Assembly (NCBI RefSeq): GCF_010550605.1
Contig: NZ_JAAGNI010000435.1
Span: 117,859 to 181,858 of the forward strand
Direction of reading: 5' to 3'
Source of the DNA: Streptomyces sp. SID9727
GTDB lineage: Bacteria; Actinomycetota; Actinomycetes; Streptomycetales; Streptomycetaceae
Length of the DNA stretch: 64,000 nucleotides
Shown here: positions 54,560-63,739 of the stretch, piece by piece
Numbering within the stretch: the stretch's first letter is position 1
Layout of the letters: the number at the start of each line of letters is the position of its first letter
Position numbers and translations under genes: made by a program
Notes under the pieces: model-generated
Told to the model about the DNA's origin: nothing
What the model saw: the letters and a program-made list of their open reading frames with translations, nothing else
The model's database searches: none

Positions 54560-56964
54560 TGCGCGCCCACGCAGAACAAGGCGCCCCTGGCGTCGTCCGC
54601 GGAGACGTTGCCACACCCTTCGATCCTGATGCGGACCTGCTCGCCTGCGAGCAGCGTGGTGAGCCCACGGTCGGCGGTTGCGCCGGGAGCGAGCCGGTCC
54701 GGCTGAAGGAGAAGGTCCCTGATGAGTGTGTGTGCTACGACCACCACGTGGACGTTACCACTGCCGTCCGGGCCGGGCTCCACAGTGACGTCGAAGACCG
54801 GCCGCTCATAGGCGAACTCCTTGTCACTGACCGGGAAGTAGGTCGCGCGCAAGCCGTCCGCGTCGGCGACGAGGAACTCCTTGGTGCCGCACCCGGCCGG
54901 GTCCAGCGCGGCGGGGACCGGGATCCGTACGACGGAACGAGCGGCAACGGTCACCTGCTGCGTATCGTGGCCGGTGGTCGCCCCGCCGGCCTCGACGCGG
55001 CGCAGGGTCACCTCGGTGCGCCAGGGCGCGGCGGACTGGTTGATCACCGCGAGCACGGGTCCCTCGTCGCCCGCGCCCGCGGGTTGCAGGGTCAGCAGCC
55101 GGTCCGCGTACACACGCCGCAGCTCGTGGTGGAGCGGCTTGAGGCGGCCGTCCCCGTCGATCGCGGCCCAGGAGCTGACCGGCCAGCAGTCGTTCAGCTG
55201 CCAGACGACGGTGCCCGCGCAGACCGGCCAGTGGGAGCGCCAGTGCTCGATGCCTGCGGCCACGGCACGCGCCTGGACGACCTGTGTCAGGTAGTGCCAG
55301 TGGTCGAAGTCGCCCTCGGGCAGGGCGAAGTGGCGGGCGACCCCGCGGTCGAGCTTGCCGTTTCCGTCCTCGGCCTTCTGGTGGTGGAGCATGCCGGGCG
55401 AGTCGGGGGCCAGGTCCTCGCCGGGGAGGGTGCGCCGGAGCGTGGCCAGGGCGGGCGGGGCCTGCCATCCGAACTCGGACACGAAGCGGGGGACGTTCGC
55501 GCGGTACTCGGCGTAGTCCTGGCGGTTCCAGACCTCCCAGGAGTGGTAGGTGCCGTGGTCGGGGTCGTTGGGGTGGTGGTCCCACGATCCGGACCAGGGG
55601 CTGCCCGCGCTGTAGGCGCGGGTGGGGTCGAGTTCGGCGACGATACGGGGCAGCAGGCCGAGGTAATAGCCCTCGCCCCAGGAGTCGCCGGCCAGGCCGG
55701 GCGCCCAGTCCCAGTCGCGGAAGCCCCAAAGGTTCTCGTTGTTGCCGTTCCACAGGACCAGGCTGGCGTGCGGCATGAGCCGGACAACGTTGTCGCGGGC
55801 TTCGGCCTCGACTTCGCCGCGTAGCGGCTGCTCCTCCGGGTACGCGGCGCAGGCGAAGAGGAAGTCCTGCCAGACCATGAGGCCCAGCTCGTCGCAGGCG
55901 TCGTAGAACGCTTCGTCCTCGTAGATGCCGCCGCCCCACACGCGGACCAGGTCGACGTTGGCGTCGGCCGCCTGGCGCAGCCGGGTGCGGTAGCGCTCGG
56001 GGGTGATGCGCGAGGGGAAGACGTCGTCGGGGATCCAGTTGACGCCCCGGGCGAAGATGCGCTCGCCGTTGACGACGAGGGTGAAGCCGGTGCCGTGCGC
56101 GTCGGGGGTGCGGTCGACTTCGACGGTGCGGAAGCCGATGCGGCGGTGCCAGGTGTCGAGCGGGCCGGCGTCGCCGAGCAGGATGACGTCGAGGTCGTAC
56201 AGCGGCTGGTCCCCGTACCCGCGCGGCCACCACAGCCGCGGGTCGTCAACGGTCAGCCGCAGCACCGTTTCGTCGCCCTCGAACCGGGCCTCCACCGTCT
56301 CGCCGGCCACGGTGGCCCGCGCCCGCAGGCTTGCCGCAGCCCCGGACTCGGTGCGCTCCACCTGAAGCCGCACCTCGACACTGCCGCGGTCCTCGTCGAC
56401 GGTGACGAGGGGGCGGACGGAGGCGAGGCGGGCCGTCGACCAGTGCTCCAGGCGCGCGGGCCGCCAGATCCCGGCGGTGACGAGCGTCGGCCCCCAGTCC
56501 CAGCCGAAGCTGCACGCCATCTTGCGGATGTACTGGAACGGCTCGGGATACACGTTGGGCCGGTCGCCGGTGATCGCGCGCACGGACTCGGCCTCGTCGT
56601 AAGCGGAGGCGAAGCGCACTTCCAGACGGCCTGTCAGCCCGGTGGCATCGAACCGGTACGTACGGTGCATGTTGCGGGTGGCCCCGAGTTCCCGGCCGGC
56701 GAACGTGATGTGCGCGGCGGTGTCCAGCCCCTCGAAGACGAGGTCGGTGCGCTCGTGCCCGCTGTCGTGGGAGATGTCGCGGACGTACGTCCACTCGCGT
56801 CGGCCGATCCAGGCGACCTCGGTCTCGTTGCGGTCGAGGAAGGGGTCCGGGATGACGTCCGCGGCAAGCAGGTCGGTATGGACACAGCCGGGGACCTCGG
56901 CAGGCAACAACGCTTGGTCGTAGCGCAGGTTCCAGCCCTCGGTGAGCGAGGTGATGTCCTTCAT
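54556..56964 (-). CDS. GH2 beta-mannosidase
   Basis: An 802-residue cytoplasmic glycoside hydrolase of family 2, mannosidase type. The sugar-binding jelly roll (residues 1-180, with CSFGWDWGPTLVTAGIWRP), an immunoglobulin-like domain and the catalytic barrel follow in order. The acid/base Glu is E410 in LVLWNGNNENLW and the nucleophile E497 in PRFVSEFGWQ. It removes beta-1,4-linked mannose from imported oligosaccharides. GGAG lies 8 nt before ATG 56964. It shares an operon with the LacI regulator and diverges from the ABC importer. Confidence 0.9.
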   Translation of the reverse strand: MKDITSLTEGWNLRYDQALLPAEVPGCVHTDLLAADVIPDPFLDRNETEVAWIGRREWTYVRDISHDSGHERTDLVFEGLDTAAHITFAGRELGATRNMHRTYRFDATGLTGRLEVRFASAYDEAESVRAITGDRPNVYPEPFQYIRKMACSFGWDWGPTLVTAGIWRPARLEHWSTARLASVRPLVTVDEDRGSVEVRLQVERTESGAAASLRARATVAGETVEARFEGDETVLRLTVDDPRLWWPRGYGDQPLYDLDVILLGDAGPLDTWHRRIGFRTVEVDRTPDAHGTGFTLVVNGERIFARGVNWIPDDVFPSRITPERYRTRLRQAADANVDLVRVWGGGIYEDEAFYDACDELGLMVWQDFLFACAAYPEEQPLRGEVEAEARDNVVRLMPHASLVLWNGNNENLWGFRDWDWAPGLAGDSWGEGYYLGLLPRIVAELDPTRAYSAGSPWSGSWDHHPNDPDHGTYHSWEVWNRQDYAEYRANVPRFVSEFGWQAPPALATLRRTLPGEDLAPDSPGMLHHQKAEDGNGKLDRGVARHFALPEGDFDHWHYLTQVVQARAVAAGIEHWRSHWPVCAGTVVWQLNDCWPVSSWAAIDGDGRLKPLHHELRRVYADRLLTLQPAGAGDEGPVLAVINQSAAPWRTEVTLRRVEAGGATTGHDTQQVTVAARSVVRIPVPAALDPAGCGTKEFLVADADGLRATYFPVSDKEFAYERPVFDVTVEPGPDGSGNVHVVVVAHTLIRDLLLQPDRLAPGATADRGLTTLLAGEQVRIRIEGCGNVSADDARGALFCVGAQ

Positions 56965-57049
56965 GATGCGGCTCCAATCGGCCCAGTGCGCACGCTGACA
57001 GATGTACGACGCGGCACAACTTAACCCGCGGATCGATGACTGTCCATAA

Positions 57050-57066
57050 ACCGGTCTAGTCACAGG
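57050..57066. promoter_or_regulatory. Candidate operator, copy 1 of ACCGGTCTAG element
   Basis: ACCGGTCTAGTCACAGG lies 86 bp upstream of the beta-mannosidase start, between the divergent transcription units. The same 17-mer with one change recurs at 62443-62459. An added inverted pair CCGGTAA (57119-57125) and TTACCGG (57156-57162) is nearer the ABC gene. The left half resembles half a DasR-type site, but the right half does not. Confidence 0.45.
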
Positions 57067-57073
57067 ATGGCAA

Positions 57074-57093
57074 CCCGCCCGAAAGGGGGCGGG
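57074..57093. terminator. Small hairpin between divergent units
   Basis: CCCGCCC (57074-57080) and GGGCGGG (57087-57093) with loop GAAAGG are followed by CTTCTT. It may shield the two divergent promoters from each other or act as an attenuator for the ABC operon. Confidence 0.4.
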
Positions 57094-57232
57094 CTTCTTA
57101 CCTGCAGTTATGTAGGCTCCGGTAACGATTCGGCATCGCAGGGGAAACAAGTGCTTTACCGGTTCACTGTCGCCCTGTCATAGTGCCGACATCCGGCGCA
57201 GACCCGAGCCGCCGTCCAAGGGAGCAGGGCAC

Positions 57233-58552
57233 ATGGGGAAGACCAGGACACTCGCAGGTATGTTTTTGGCCATCGCGACAGTGGCGGTCACCGGCTGCAG
57301 CGGCAGCGGTTCACCGTCCACGGAGACGGCTTCCGCCCCCGCCGACGCAAGCAAGGCGAGCGGCACCATCACGGTCCTCACTCAGCGGACGGACCTGATC
57401 AAGAGCGGGGCCATGAAGGCTTACGCGGCGGAGTTCAACAAGGTCTACCCCAAGATCAAGGTGAAGTTCGAGGGTCTCACCGACTATGAGGGTGAAGTCA
57501 AGATCCGGATGAACACGGACAAGTATGGCGATGTCCTGATGATCCCGGCGGCTGTCGCCAAGAACGACTACCCCAAGTTCTTCGCACCGCTCGGCCCCTC
57601 CGTCCCGATGTCCGCCAAGTACCGCTTCAGCGATAAGACAGAGGTCAACGGCAAGACCTACGGCATCGCCCAGTTCGGCACAGCCAACGGATTCGTCTAC
57701 AACAAGGCCCTCTGGAAGAAGGCGGGCATCACCGCCTGGCCCAACTCTCCGGAGGAGTTCATCGCGGACCTCAAGGCGATCAAGGCCAAGACCGGGTCGA
57801 CCCCGTATTACACCAACTTCAAGGATGGCTGGCCGCTGGTCCAGTGGTCCGCCAACATCGGCTCCGTCACCTGCGACAAGGAAGCGAACAACAAGCTCGC
57901 CGGCCCGGTGTCGCCGTGGGAGTCCGGCAGCGAGCTCGGCGTGATCGACAACCTGCTCTTCGACATCGTCAAGGACGGGCTTTCGGAGAAGGACCCCAGC
58001 ACCACCAACTGGGAGGCGTCCAAGAGCAAGCTGGCCAAGGGCGAGATCGGCTCCATGATGGTCGGCTCCTGGGCGATCAGCCAGATGCGCGACGCGGCCG
58101 AGAAGGCCGGGAAGAACCCGGACGACATCGGCTACATGCCGGTCCCCGTCCAGCGCGAGGAGGGGCAGTGCGCCACGCTCGTCTCGGACTACCAGCAGGC
58201 CGTCAACATCCACTCGGACCACAAGGAAGCCGCTCGGGCATGGATCGACTGGTTCACCGAGAAGTCCGGCTACTCGGCCAAGGAGGGCGCGGTGCCCACC
58301 CTGAAGTCGGCTCCCATGCCCGAGACCCTCAAGGAATTTATTGACAACGATGTCATGTTCGTTGAGCGCTCCGAGAGCAAGACGGGCACGGTCAATGACA
58401 TCGACAACGCCGCCGAGATCGGTCTCAACAAGCCCGACTACCGGCAGAAGCTGATCGACATCGCCCGCGGTGCGCAGAAGGGCAGCGCCGAGAGCTACTT
58501 CGGCGAGCTCAACAAGAAGTGGGACGACGCCGCGAAGACAGTCGGCTCCTGA
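57233..58552 (+). CDS. Sugar ABC transporter substrate-binding lipoprotein
   Basis: A 439-residue extracellular solute-binding protein (family 1). The lipobox lies in AIATVAVTGCSGSGS, with Cys 22 as the lipidated residue. The mature domain shows TITVLTQRTDLIKSG, YGIAQFGTANGFVYNKALWKKAGI and WPNSPEEFIADLKAIK. It would bind manno-oligosaccharides outside the membrane, judging by its neighbours. It heads an operon with two permeases. No ATPase is encoded here, as usual for streptomycetes, where MsiK energises many sugar importers. Confidence 0.9.
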   Translation: MGKTRTLAGMFLAIATVAVTGCSGSGSPSTETASAPADASKASGTITVLTQRTDLIKSGAMKAYAAEFNKVYPKIKVKFEGLTDYEGEVKIRMNTDKYGDVLMIPAAVAKNDYPKFFAPLGPSVPMSAKYRFSDKTEVNGKTYGIAQFGTANGFVYNKALWKKAGITAWPNSPEEFIADLKAIKAKTGSTPYYTNFKDGWPLVQWSANIGSVTCDKEANNKLAGPVSPWESGSELGVIDNLLFDIVKDGLSEKDPSTTNWEASKSKLAKGEIGSMMVGSWAISQMRDAAEKAGKNPDDIGYMPVPVQREEGQCATLVSDYQQAVNIHSDHKEAARAWIDWFTEKSGYSAKEGAVPTLKSAPMPETLKEFIDNDVMFVERSESKTGTVNDIDNAAEIGLNKPDYRQKLIDIARGAQKGSAESYFGELNKKWDDAAKTVGS

Positions 58553-58560
58553 TCCGGCGC

Positions 58561-58592
58561 GGGGCCCGGCCGCACGACCCCGGCCGGGCCCC
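58561..58592 (+). terminator. Intra-operon hairpin after binding-protein gene
   Basis: A perfect 12-bp stem, GGGGCCCGGCCG (58561-58572) with its complement (58581-58592) and an 8-nt loop, starts 9 nt after the binding-protein stop and ends 50 nt before the permease. Such hairpins stabilise or attenuate mRNA so that binding protein exceeds permease. Confidence 0.7.
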
Positions 58593-58641
58593 CCGCCCAG
58601 GCACTGACCGCATGACCGACGCGGATGACGAAAGGCGCGAC

Positions 58642-59613
58642 ATGACCGAGACGACCGAGGCGGTGAGCGTGAAGACGCACCGTGCGACGCCCCACCGGCG
58701 CCGCCCCTCATCCACCGGCGCTGGCCCACGGACACGCGGCACCCGGGGCTGGTCGCTCCGCCGCGCCACGCCCTGGCTGTTCCTGTTGGCGCCGCTGGCG
58801 CTCCTGATCACGTTCACCTACGTGCCCGTGGGCAACATGATCTTTTACAGCTTCACGGACTGGGACGGGATCAGCCCCGACCGGAACTTCACCGGAGCGG
58901 ACAACTACGTTCAGATCTTCACCCGGCCGGAAATCTTCCGGGTGTTCTTCGTGAGCTTCTACTACCTCGCGGCATCCGCGGTCCAGATCGTGATCGCGCT
59001 GTACTTCGCGACGGTGCTCAGCTTCGACCTGCGCTTCCGCAACCTGTTCAAGGGGCTGCTCTTCTTCCCCTACCTCATCAACGGCGTCGCCATCGGATTC
59101 GTCTTCCTGTACTTCTTCCAGGACGGCGGCACCCTGGACACCGTGCTGTCCTGGTTCGGCCAGAACCCCGACCGTGCCTGGCTCGGTGACCCCACCTCGG
59201 CCAACACCTCGCTCGCCGGCGTCTCGGTGTGGCGCTACACGGGTCTCAACTTCGTCCTGTTCCTCGGCGCGATCCAGTCCATCCCGGGCGAGCTCTACGA
59301 GGCCGCCCAGCTGGACGGCGCTACCAAGTGGGAGCAGTTCCGCCACATCATCGCCCCGAGCATCAGGCCCGTACTGAGCCTGAGCGTCATCCTCGCGATC
59401 TCCGGCTCGCTCGCCGTGTTCGAAATCCCCTGGATCATGACCGGCGGTGCGACGGGCACCTCGACGTTCGTCATCCAGACCGTGAAGCTCGCGTTCCAGT
59501 TCAACAAGACCGGGCTGGCGTCGGCGGCCGCCGTGGTGCTGCTGCTGATCATTCTGCTGATCACCTGGATCCAGCGCCGGCTCGTGCCCGACGAAAAGGT
59601 GGACCTCGTATGA
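58642..59613 (+). CDS. Sugar ABC transporter permease (MalF-like)
   Basis: A 323-residue membrane protein with six segments. After a basic cytoplasmic N terminus, segment 1 is TPWLFLLAPLALLITFTYV. The EAA loop reads ELYEAAQLDGATKWEQFRHIIAPSI, the coupling helix for the ATPase. ATG 58642 is chosen because GAAAGG lies 6 nt upstream; ATG 58612 is in frame. Its stop overlaps the next permease start (ATGA). Confidence 0.9.
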   Translation: MTETTEAVSVKTHRATPHRRRPSSTGAGPRTRGTRGWSLRRATPWLFLLAPLALLITFTYVPVGNMIFYSFTDWDGISPDRNFTGADNYVQIFTRPEIFRVFFVSFYYLAASAVQIVIALYFATVLSFDLRFRNLFKGLLFFPYLINGVAIGFVFLYFFQDGGTLDTVLSWFGQNPDRAWLGDPTSANTSLAGVSVWRYTGLNFVLFLGAIQSIPGELYEAAQLDGATKWEQFRHIIAPSIRPVLSLSVILAISGSLAVFEIPWIMTGGATGTSTFVIQTVKLAFQFNKTGLASAAAVVLLLIILLITWIQRRLVPDEKVDLV

Positions 59614-60512
59614 CCACGGCCCCGCAGACCGCAGCCATGAAGACCGCGGGCCGCTCCCGCACCGTGCCGGGCCCGCGCCGGGTCCGCCTGCGCGGCCGGA
59701 TCGGGCAGACACTCGTCTACGTGTCGCTCGTCGTGGCCTCGCTGGTGGTGGTCCTCCCGCTCGCCGTCGTGTTCCTCACCTCGCTGAAGACCTCATCGGA
59801 AGCGACTGACGGCGGCGCCCTGTCGCTCCCGGGCAACTGGCTGAACTTCGACAACTACGCGACCGCGTTCTCCGACGGCCACATGCTGACGGCCTTCGGC
59901 AACACCGCGTTCATCCTTCTGTTCTCCATCACCGGCACCGTGATCATCGGATCGATGACGGCCTACGCCATCGATCGCTTCGACTTCCGGGCCAAGAAGC
60001 TCGTGATGGCCCTGTTCCTGATCGCCACTCTCGTACCCGGGGTCACCACGCAGGTCGCCACGTTCCAGGTCGTGAACAGCTTCGGCCTGTTCGACACCCG
60101 CTGGGCGCCGATCCTTCTGTACATGGGTACGGACATCGTCTCGATCTACATCTTCCTGCAGTTCATCCGGGGCATCCCCGTGTCCCTGGACGAGGCCGCA
60201 CGGCTGGACGGGGCGAACTCGTTCACGATCTACCGCAAGATCATCTTCCCGCTGCTCAAGCCGGCGATCGCGACCGTGGTCATCATCAAGGGGATCACCG
60301 TCTACAACGACTTCTACATCCCCTTCCTCTACATGCCATCGGAGGAACTCGGCACGGTCTCCACCGCTCTGTTCCGCTTCAAGGGTCCGTTCGGAGCCCA
60401 CTGGGAGAACATCTCCGCGGGTGCCGTTCTCGTCATCGTCCCCACGCTGGTGATCTTCCTGTTCCTCCAGCGCTACATCTACAACGGCTTCGCCCAGGGG
60501 GCGACGAAGTAG
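59610..60512 (+). CDS. Sugar ABC transporter permease (MalG-like)
   Basis: A 300-residue permease. The segments begin GQTLVYVSLVVASLVVVLPLAVVFLTSLK, and the EAA loop is SLDEAARLDGANSFTIYRKIIFPLLKP. The late motif VYNDFYIPFLYM is typical of MalG-type partners. ATG 59610 overlaps the previous stop. It completes the membrane channel of the importer; the mannanase gene follows 149 bp downstream. Confidence 0.9.
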   Translation: MTTAPQTAAMKTAGRSRTVPGPRRVRLRGRIGQTLVYVSLVVASLVVVLPLAVVFLTSLKTSSEATDGGALSLPGNWLNFDNYATAFSDGHMLTAFGNTAFILLFSITGTVIIGSMTAYAIDRFDFRAKKLVMALFLIATLVPGVTTQVATFQVVNSFGLFDTRWAPILLYMGTDIVSIYIFLQFIRGIPVSLDEAARLDGANSFTIYRKIIFPLLKPAIATVVIIKGITVYNDFYIPFLYMPSEELGTVSTALFRFKGPFGAHWENISAGAVLVIVPTLVIFLFLQRYIYNGFAQGATK

Positions 60513-60661
60513 CGTTCGGCACCCCACCCGGCCGGCACCGGTCCCCGACGAGAGGTCCGGTGCACTGCCGTGCCCACGCGCACGCCGCCCACCGCAACGC
60601 GTTGAGCGCTGGACGAACAGGCAAGCCGAACCGACCTCCCTTCGGACGAAAGAGACGCCAT

Positions 60662-62287
60662 GTGAAGTCACCCCCCAACCACCGGAACAGGTACCGGTGG
60701 CCTCTGGTGCTCCTCCTGCTGACCGCCCTCGCGGGTACCTCTCTGTCCCTCGCGCGGCCCACTGCGGCGTCGGCCGCCGCCGAACCCACCGCGACCCGCT
60801 GCGGCACTCACTTCTGCCTGGACGGCAAGGAGTACTACGTCGCCGGGGCCAACGCGTACGACCTGTTCACCTTCGGTTCCGGGTCCGGCGCCACCGAGCC
60901 GGAGTACATGGACAAGGACCGCATCGACGCGCACTTCGCCCGCATGCACGACGACGGGGTGGACGTCGTCCGGCTCTGGATGTTCAGCCACGAGGACTGG
61001 CACGGCTTCGAGAAGACCGAAGGCGTCCACAACGACCAGGAGTTCGCCCAGTTCGACTACATCGTCGAGTCCGCCCGGCGCCATGGGATGCGACTCATGC
61101 CCGTTCTCGAGAACTACTGGGAGGCCTACGGGGGGATCGACACCCGTCTGCACTGGGAGGGGCTGTCCGGCGGCCAGCCGGCCCGGGCCGCGTTCTCCGA
61201 CAAGAAGCGCTGCCCCGGGTGCTTCACCTCGTACAAGAACTACGTGAGCCACGCTCTGAACCGGACGAACCACTACTCCGGCGTCAAGTACAAGGATGCA
61301 CCGACCATCTTCGCCTGGGATCTGATGAACGAGCCTCGATACGAGGCTCAGAGCCCCGAGGGGAATGTCGACGGGACCACGCTGCGCGCCTGGGTCGACG
61401 AGATGGGCGCTTTCGTCCAGGGCATCGACACGAACCACCTGTTGGGCGCCGGGATCGAGGGCCATGGCACGGACTACGGCTTCGGGGGAGACGAGGGCAA
61501 CCCCTTCATCCACCTCCAGCAGTCGCCGTACCTCGACTTCACCTCAGCCCACCCGTATCCGATCGAGTCCTGGGCCGACCTGTCGCTGGACGAGACGAAG
61601 CAGCTGATCCGGACCTGGATCAATGACTCCCACGAAAAGATCGGCAAGCCCTTCTTCATGGGCGAGTTCGACGTCCACCACGTGGATCGCGCCGCCTGGT
61701 GGAGCGAGATCCACGCCGACTTCGAGGCGGCCGGCGGTGACGGCAGCGCCTTCTGGTGGTACCAGGACCGGAACATCGACGGCAAGTTCGGCGTATCCGA
61801 GGGGGCGCCCGAACCCGCCGTCTTCCGCGACCACTCCGCCGCCATGGCCGCCAAAAGCGGCCGCACGCCTTCCCCCACGCGCGAACCGACCGATCCCACT
61901 GACCCGACAGACCCCACTGACCCGACAGACCCCACCGACCCGACTCCCACGCCCACGGAGAGCGGGGCCTGCGAGGTCACCTACCGGCTCTCGGACTGGG
62001 GCTCCACGTTCAACGCGGACGTCACCACCCATAACACCGCCACCACCGCGGTCGACAACTGGGAGCTGTCCTTCAACTTCCCCGGCAACCAGTCGATCAC
62101 CCAGATCTGGAACGCCACCCAGGTCCAGGACGGCCGGCACGTGACCGCGACCCACCCCTCCGGCTACAACGTCTCGATCGCGCCGGGGGCCACCGTGAAC
62201 TTCGGGTTCAGCGGCACCTCACAGGCAGACACGAACGGCCCCGCCTCGGAGGTCACCCTGAACGGCAAGACGCGCACCACGTCCTGA
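60662..62287 (+). CDS. Secreted GH5 endo-beta-1,4-mannanase with CBM2
   Basis: A 541-residue exported enzyme. A signal peptide (YRWPLVLLLLTALAGTSLSL, cleavage near residue 40) leads to a GH5 mannanase-type barrel, with acid/base E224 in FAWDLMNEPR and nucleophile E335 in FFMGEFDVHH. A Pro-Thr-Asp linker (401-434) and a CBM2 cellulose/chitin-binding module (435-541, with ACEVTYRLSDWGSTFNADV and NWELSFNFPG) follow. It would cut mannan near plant cell-wall cellulose outside the cell. GTG 60662 follows GAAAGAG. It lies behind the ABC importer genes. Confidence 0.92.
   Translation: MKSPPNHRNRYRWPLVLLLLTALAGTSLSLARPTAASAAAEPTATRCGTHFCLDGKEYYVAGANAYDLFTFGSGSGATEPEYMDKDRIDAHFARMHDDGVDVVRLWMFSHEDWHGFEKTEGVHNDQEFAQFDYIVESARRHGMRLMPVLENYWEAYGGIDTRLHWEGLSGGQPARAAFSDKKRCPGCFTSYKNYVSHALNRTNHYSGVKYKDAPTIFAWDLMNEPRYEAQSPEGNVDGTTLRAWVDEMGAFVQGIDTNHLLGAGIEGHGTDYGFGGDEGNPFIHLQQSPYLDFTSAHPYPIESWADLSLDETKQLIRTWINDSHEKIGKPFFMGEFDVHHVDRAAWWSEIHADFEAAGGDGSAFWWYQDRNIDGKFGVSEGAPEPAVFRDHSAAMAAKSGRTPSPTREPTDPTDPTDPTDPTDPTDPTPTPTESGACEVTYRLSDWGSTFNADVTTHNTATTAVDNWELSFNFPGNQSITQIWNATQVQDGRHVTATHPSGYNVSIAPGATVNFGFSGTSQADTNGPASEVTLNGKTRTTS
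61892..61945 (+). repeat. 18-bp tandem repeat coding the linker
   Basis: Three 18-bp units (61892-61909, 61910-61927, 61928-61945), the first two differing at one base and the third at two, encode Asp-Pro-Thr repeats of the mannanase linker. Length changes here keep the frame. Confidence 0.85.
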
Positions 62288-62297
62288 CCCGATGAAA

Positions 62298-62343
62298 GCA
62301 CGCGCCGGCTCAGCGGCATTTCTGCCGCGGAGCCAGCGCGTGC
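62298..62343 (+). terminator. Terminator hairpin after mannanase gene
   Basis: GCACGCGC (62298-62305) pairs with GCGCGTGC (62336-62343), extended inward by CGGCTC/GAGCC and GCGGCA/TGCCGC around a TTTC loop. It begins 10 nt past the mannanase stop. Confidence 0.7.
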
Positions 62344-62442
62344 GCTTCACCCGGTGGCGCGGAAACGTATCGTGCGATCGCGCCGACCGCCTTCTTCGCT
62401 GGGTCGCATAAGTGAGGGGAGGCGGGGGAGTCCTTTCACAAT

Positions 62443-62459
62443 ACCGGTCTAGTTACAGG
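62443..62459. promoter_or_regulatory. Candidate operator, copy 2 of ACCGGTCTAG element
   Basis: ACCGGTCTAGTTACAGG differs from the 57050 copy at one base. It lies between two convergent genes (mannanase end, manA end), where neither needs a promoter. It may be the orphaned promoter of a deleted gene that began near ATG 62467, or part of a duplication. Confidence 0.45.
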
Positions 62460-62485
62460 CTCCCAGATGCGTAGGAATCGACCCC

Positions 62486-63688
62486 TCAGCGCAGGACTTG
62501 CGACGTCCCGGTGTCGACCGTCGCCCGGTAAAGTTCCCCGTCCCCCTCGATCACCACCCGCTCCCCTGCAGACGCGTACACCGAGCCGCCCGGGCCGAGT
62601 CGCACGTCACCTTTCGAACCTCTCAGGCGCAGTTCCCCGCGCGTGCAGACGAGGATGTGCGGCGCCGTCGCGTCCAGGACCGCGGCCGCATCTTCCTCCG
62701 TCACCCGGACGCGCGAGAGCCGGAAGTCGTCCACCGGCGCCGGATACACCTCCTCCGGCCCCTCCGGGACCGGCCTCAGGACGCGAACGGGCGGAGCGTC
62801 GAACCGCACCACTCGCAGGAGTTCCGCGGTGTCCACGTGCTTGGACGTCAGACCGCAGCGCAGCACGTTGTCCGAGGCCGCCATGATCTCCACCGCCAGC
62901 CCCCGCACATAGGCATGCGGAACGCCCGCCCCCAGGAACAGCCCCTCGCCCGGACCCAGCCGGACAGTCCGCAGCATCAGGGCCGCGAGCAGCCCGGGAT
63001 CCCCGGGATGCGCCCGCGCGATCGTGTCGTAGAGCTCGAAGTCCGCCTGGTGCGGTCCTTGCGTCCGTGCCGCGCGACCGACCGCCCCGGCCACCACCGC
63101 GACGAGGCCGGGCGGGGGCGCGAGAAACGCGGAGAACACCGCCCGCAGCGCGTCCTCCTCCGGCTCGGTCCTCAGGACCCGGCCGTACGGGTCGAGCTCT
63201 TCGAGCCCGAGGGCGGCGAGCAGCCCGGCGCACTCCGACGGCGTCCGGAATCCGCACAGCCCCTCGAACGCGTCAAGGGCCACGACCATCTCCGGCTTGT
63301 GGTTGTCGTCGCGGTAGCTGCGGTGCGGCGCCTCGAGTCCGATGCCGGCGGCGTTCTCGATGCGGAAGCCGACCTTGGCCTGGGCCAGGTCGGGGTGGAC
63401 CTGGAGCGAGAGCGGCGCGTTGGCCGCGAGCAGTTTGAGCAGGAACGGCAGCCGGGGACCGAAGCGCCGGAGCACCACATCGCCCAACTCGGCGGCCGGG
63501 GCGGCCTCGATCACGGCGTCGAGCGGCAGATCCGCATCCGGGCGCCGGACCAAGGAGGGGGCCGACGAGTGCGCCCCCATCCACATTTCCGCCTGCGGCC
63601 GGCCGTCCGGGGCGACCCCGAACAGGCCGGGCAGGGCCGTGGTGGAGCCCCAGGCGTAGGGGCGGATGGTGTTGACGAGCGGGTCCAC
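62486..63688 (-). CDS. manA: Mannose-6-phosphate isomerase, class I
   Basis: A 400-residue type I phosphomannose isomerase. The N terminus LVNTIRPYAWGSTTALPGLFG is typical. Zinc ligands fall in PLSLQVHPDLAQA (Gln, His), RDDNHKPEMVVAL (Glu) and, in the cupin half, FLGAGVPHAYVRGLAVEIM (His). It interconverts mannose-6-phosphate and fructose-6-phosphate, feeding mannan sugars into glycolysis or supplying GDP-mannose. The start codon is ATG or GTG near 63688. The ROK kinase gene upstream is co-directional, with about 50 bp between them. Confidence 0.93.
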   Translation of the reverse strand: MDPLVNTIRPYAWGSTTALPGLFGVAPDGRPQAEMWMGAHSSAPSLVRRPDADLPLDAVIEAAPAAELGDVVLRRFGPRLPFLLKLLAANAPLSLQVHPDLAQAKVGFRIENAAGIGLEAPHRSYRDDNHKPEMVVALDAFEGLCGFRTPSECAGLLAALGLEELDPYGRVLRTEPEEDALRAVFSAFLAPPPGLVAVVAGAVGRAARTQGPHQADFELYDTIARAHPGDPGLLAALMLRTVRLGPGEGLFLGAGVPHAYVRGLAVEIMAASDNVLRCGLTSKHVDTAELLRVVRFDAPPVRVLRPVPEGPEEVYPAPVDDFRLSRVRVTEEDAAAVLDATAPHILVCTRGELRLRGSKGDVRLGPGGSVYASAGERVVIEGDGELYRATVDTGTSQVLR

Positions 63689-63739
63689 GGACGTGTCCTT
63701 ACGCTTCGGCAGGCGTCGGACCTGCCTAGTTCGACGGGG

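Noticed and set aside
57050..57066. A DasR (dre) binding site
   Set aside because: Only the left half ACCGGTCTAG resembles the dre consensus; the right half (TCACAG) breaks the palindrome, so I list it as an unassigned element.
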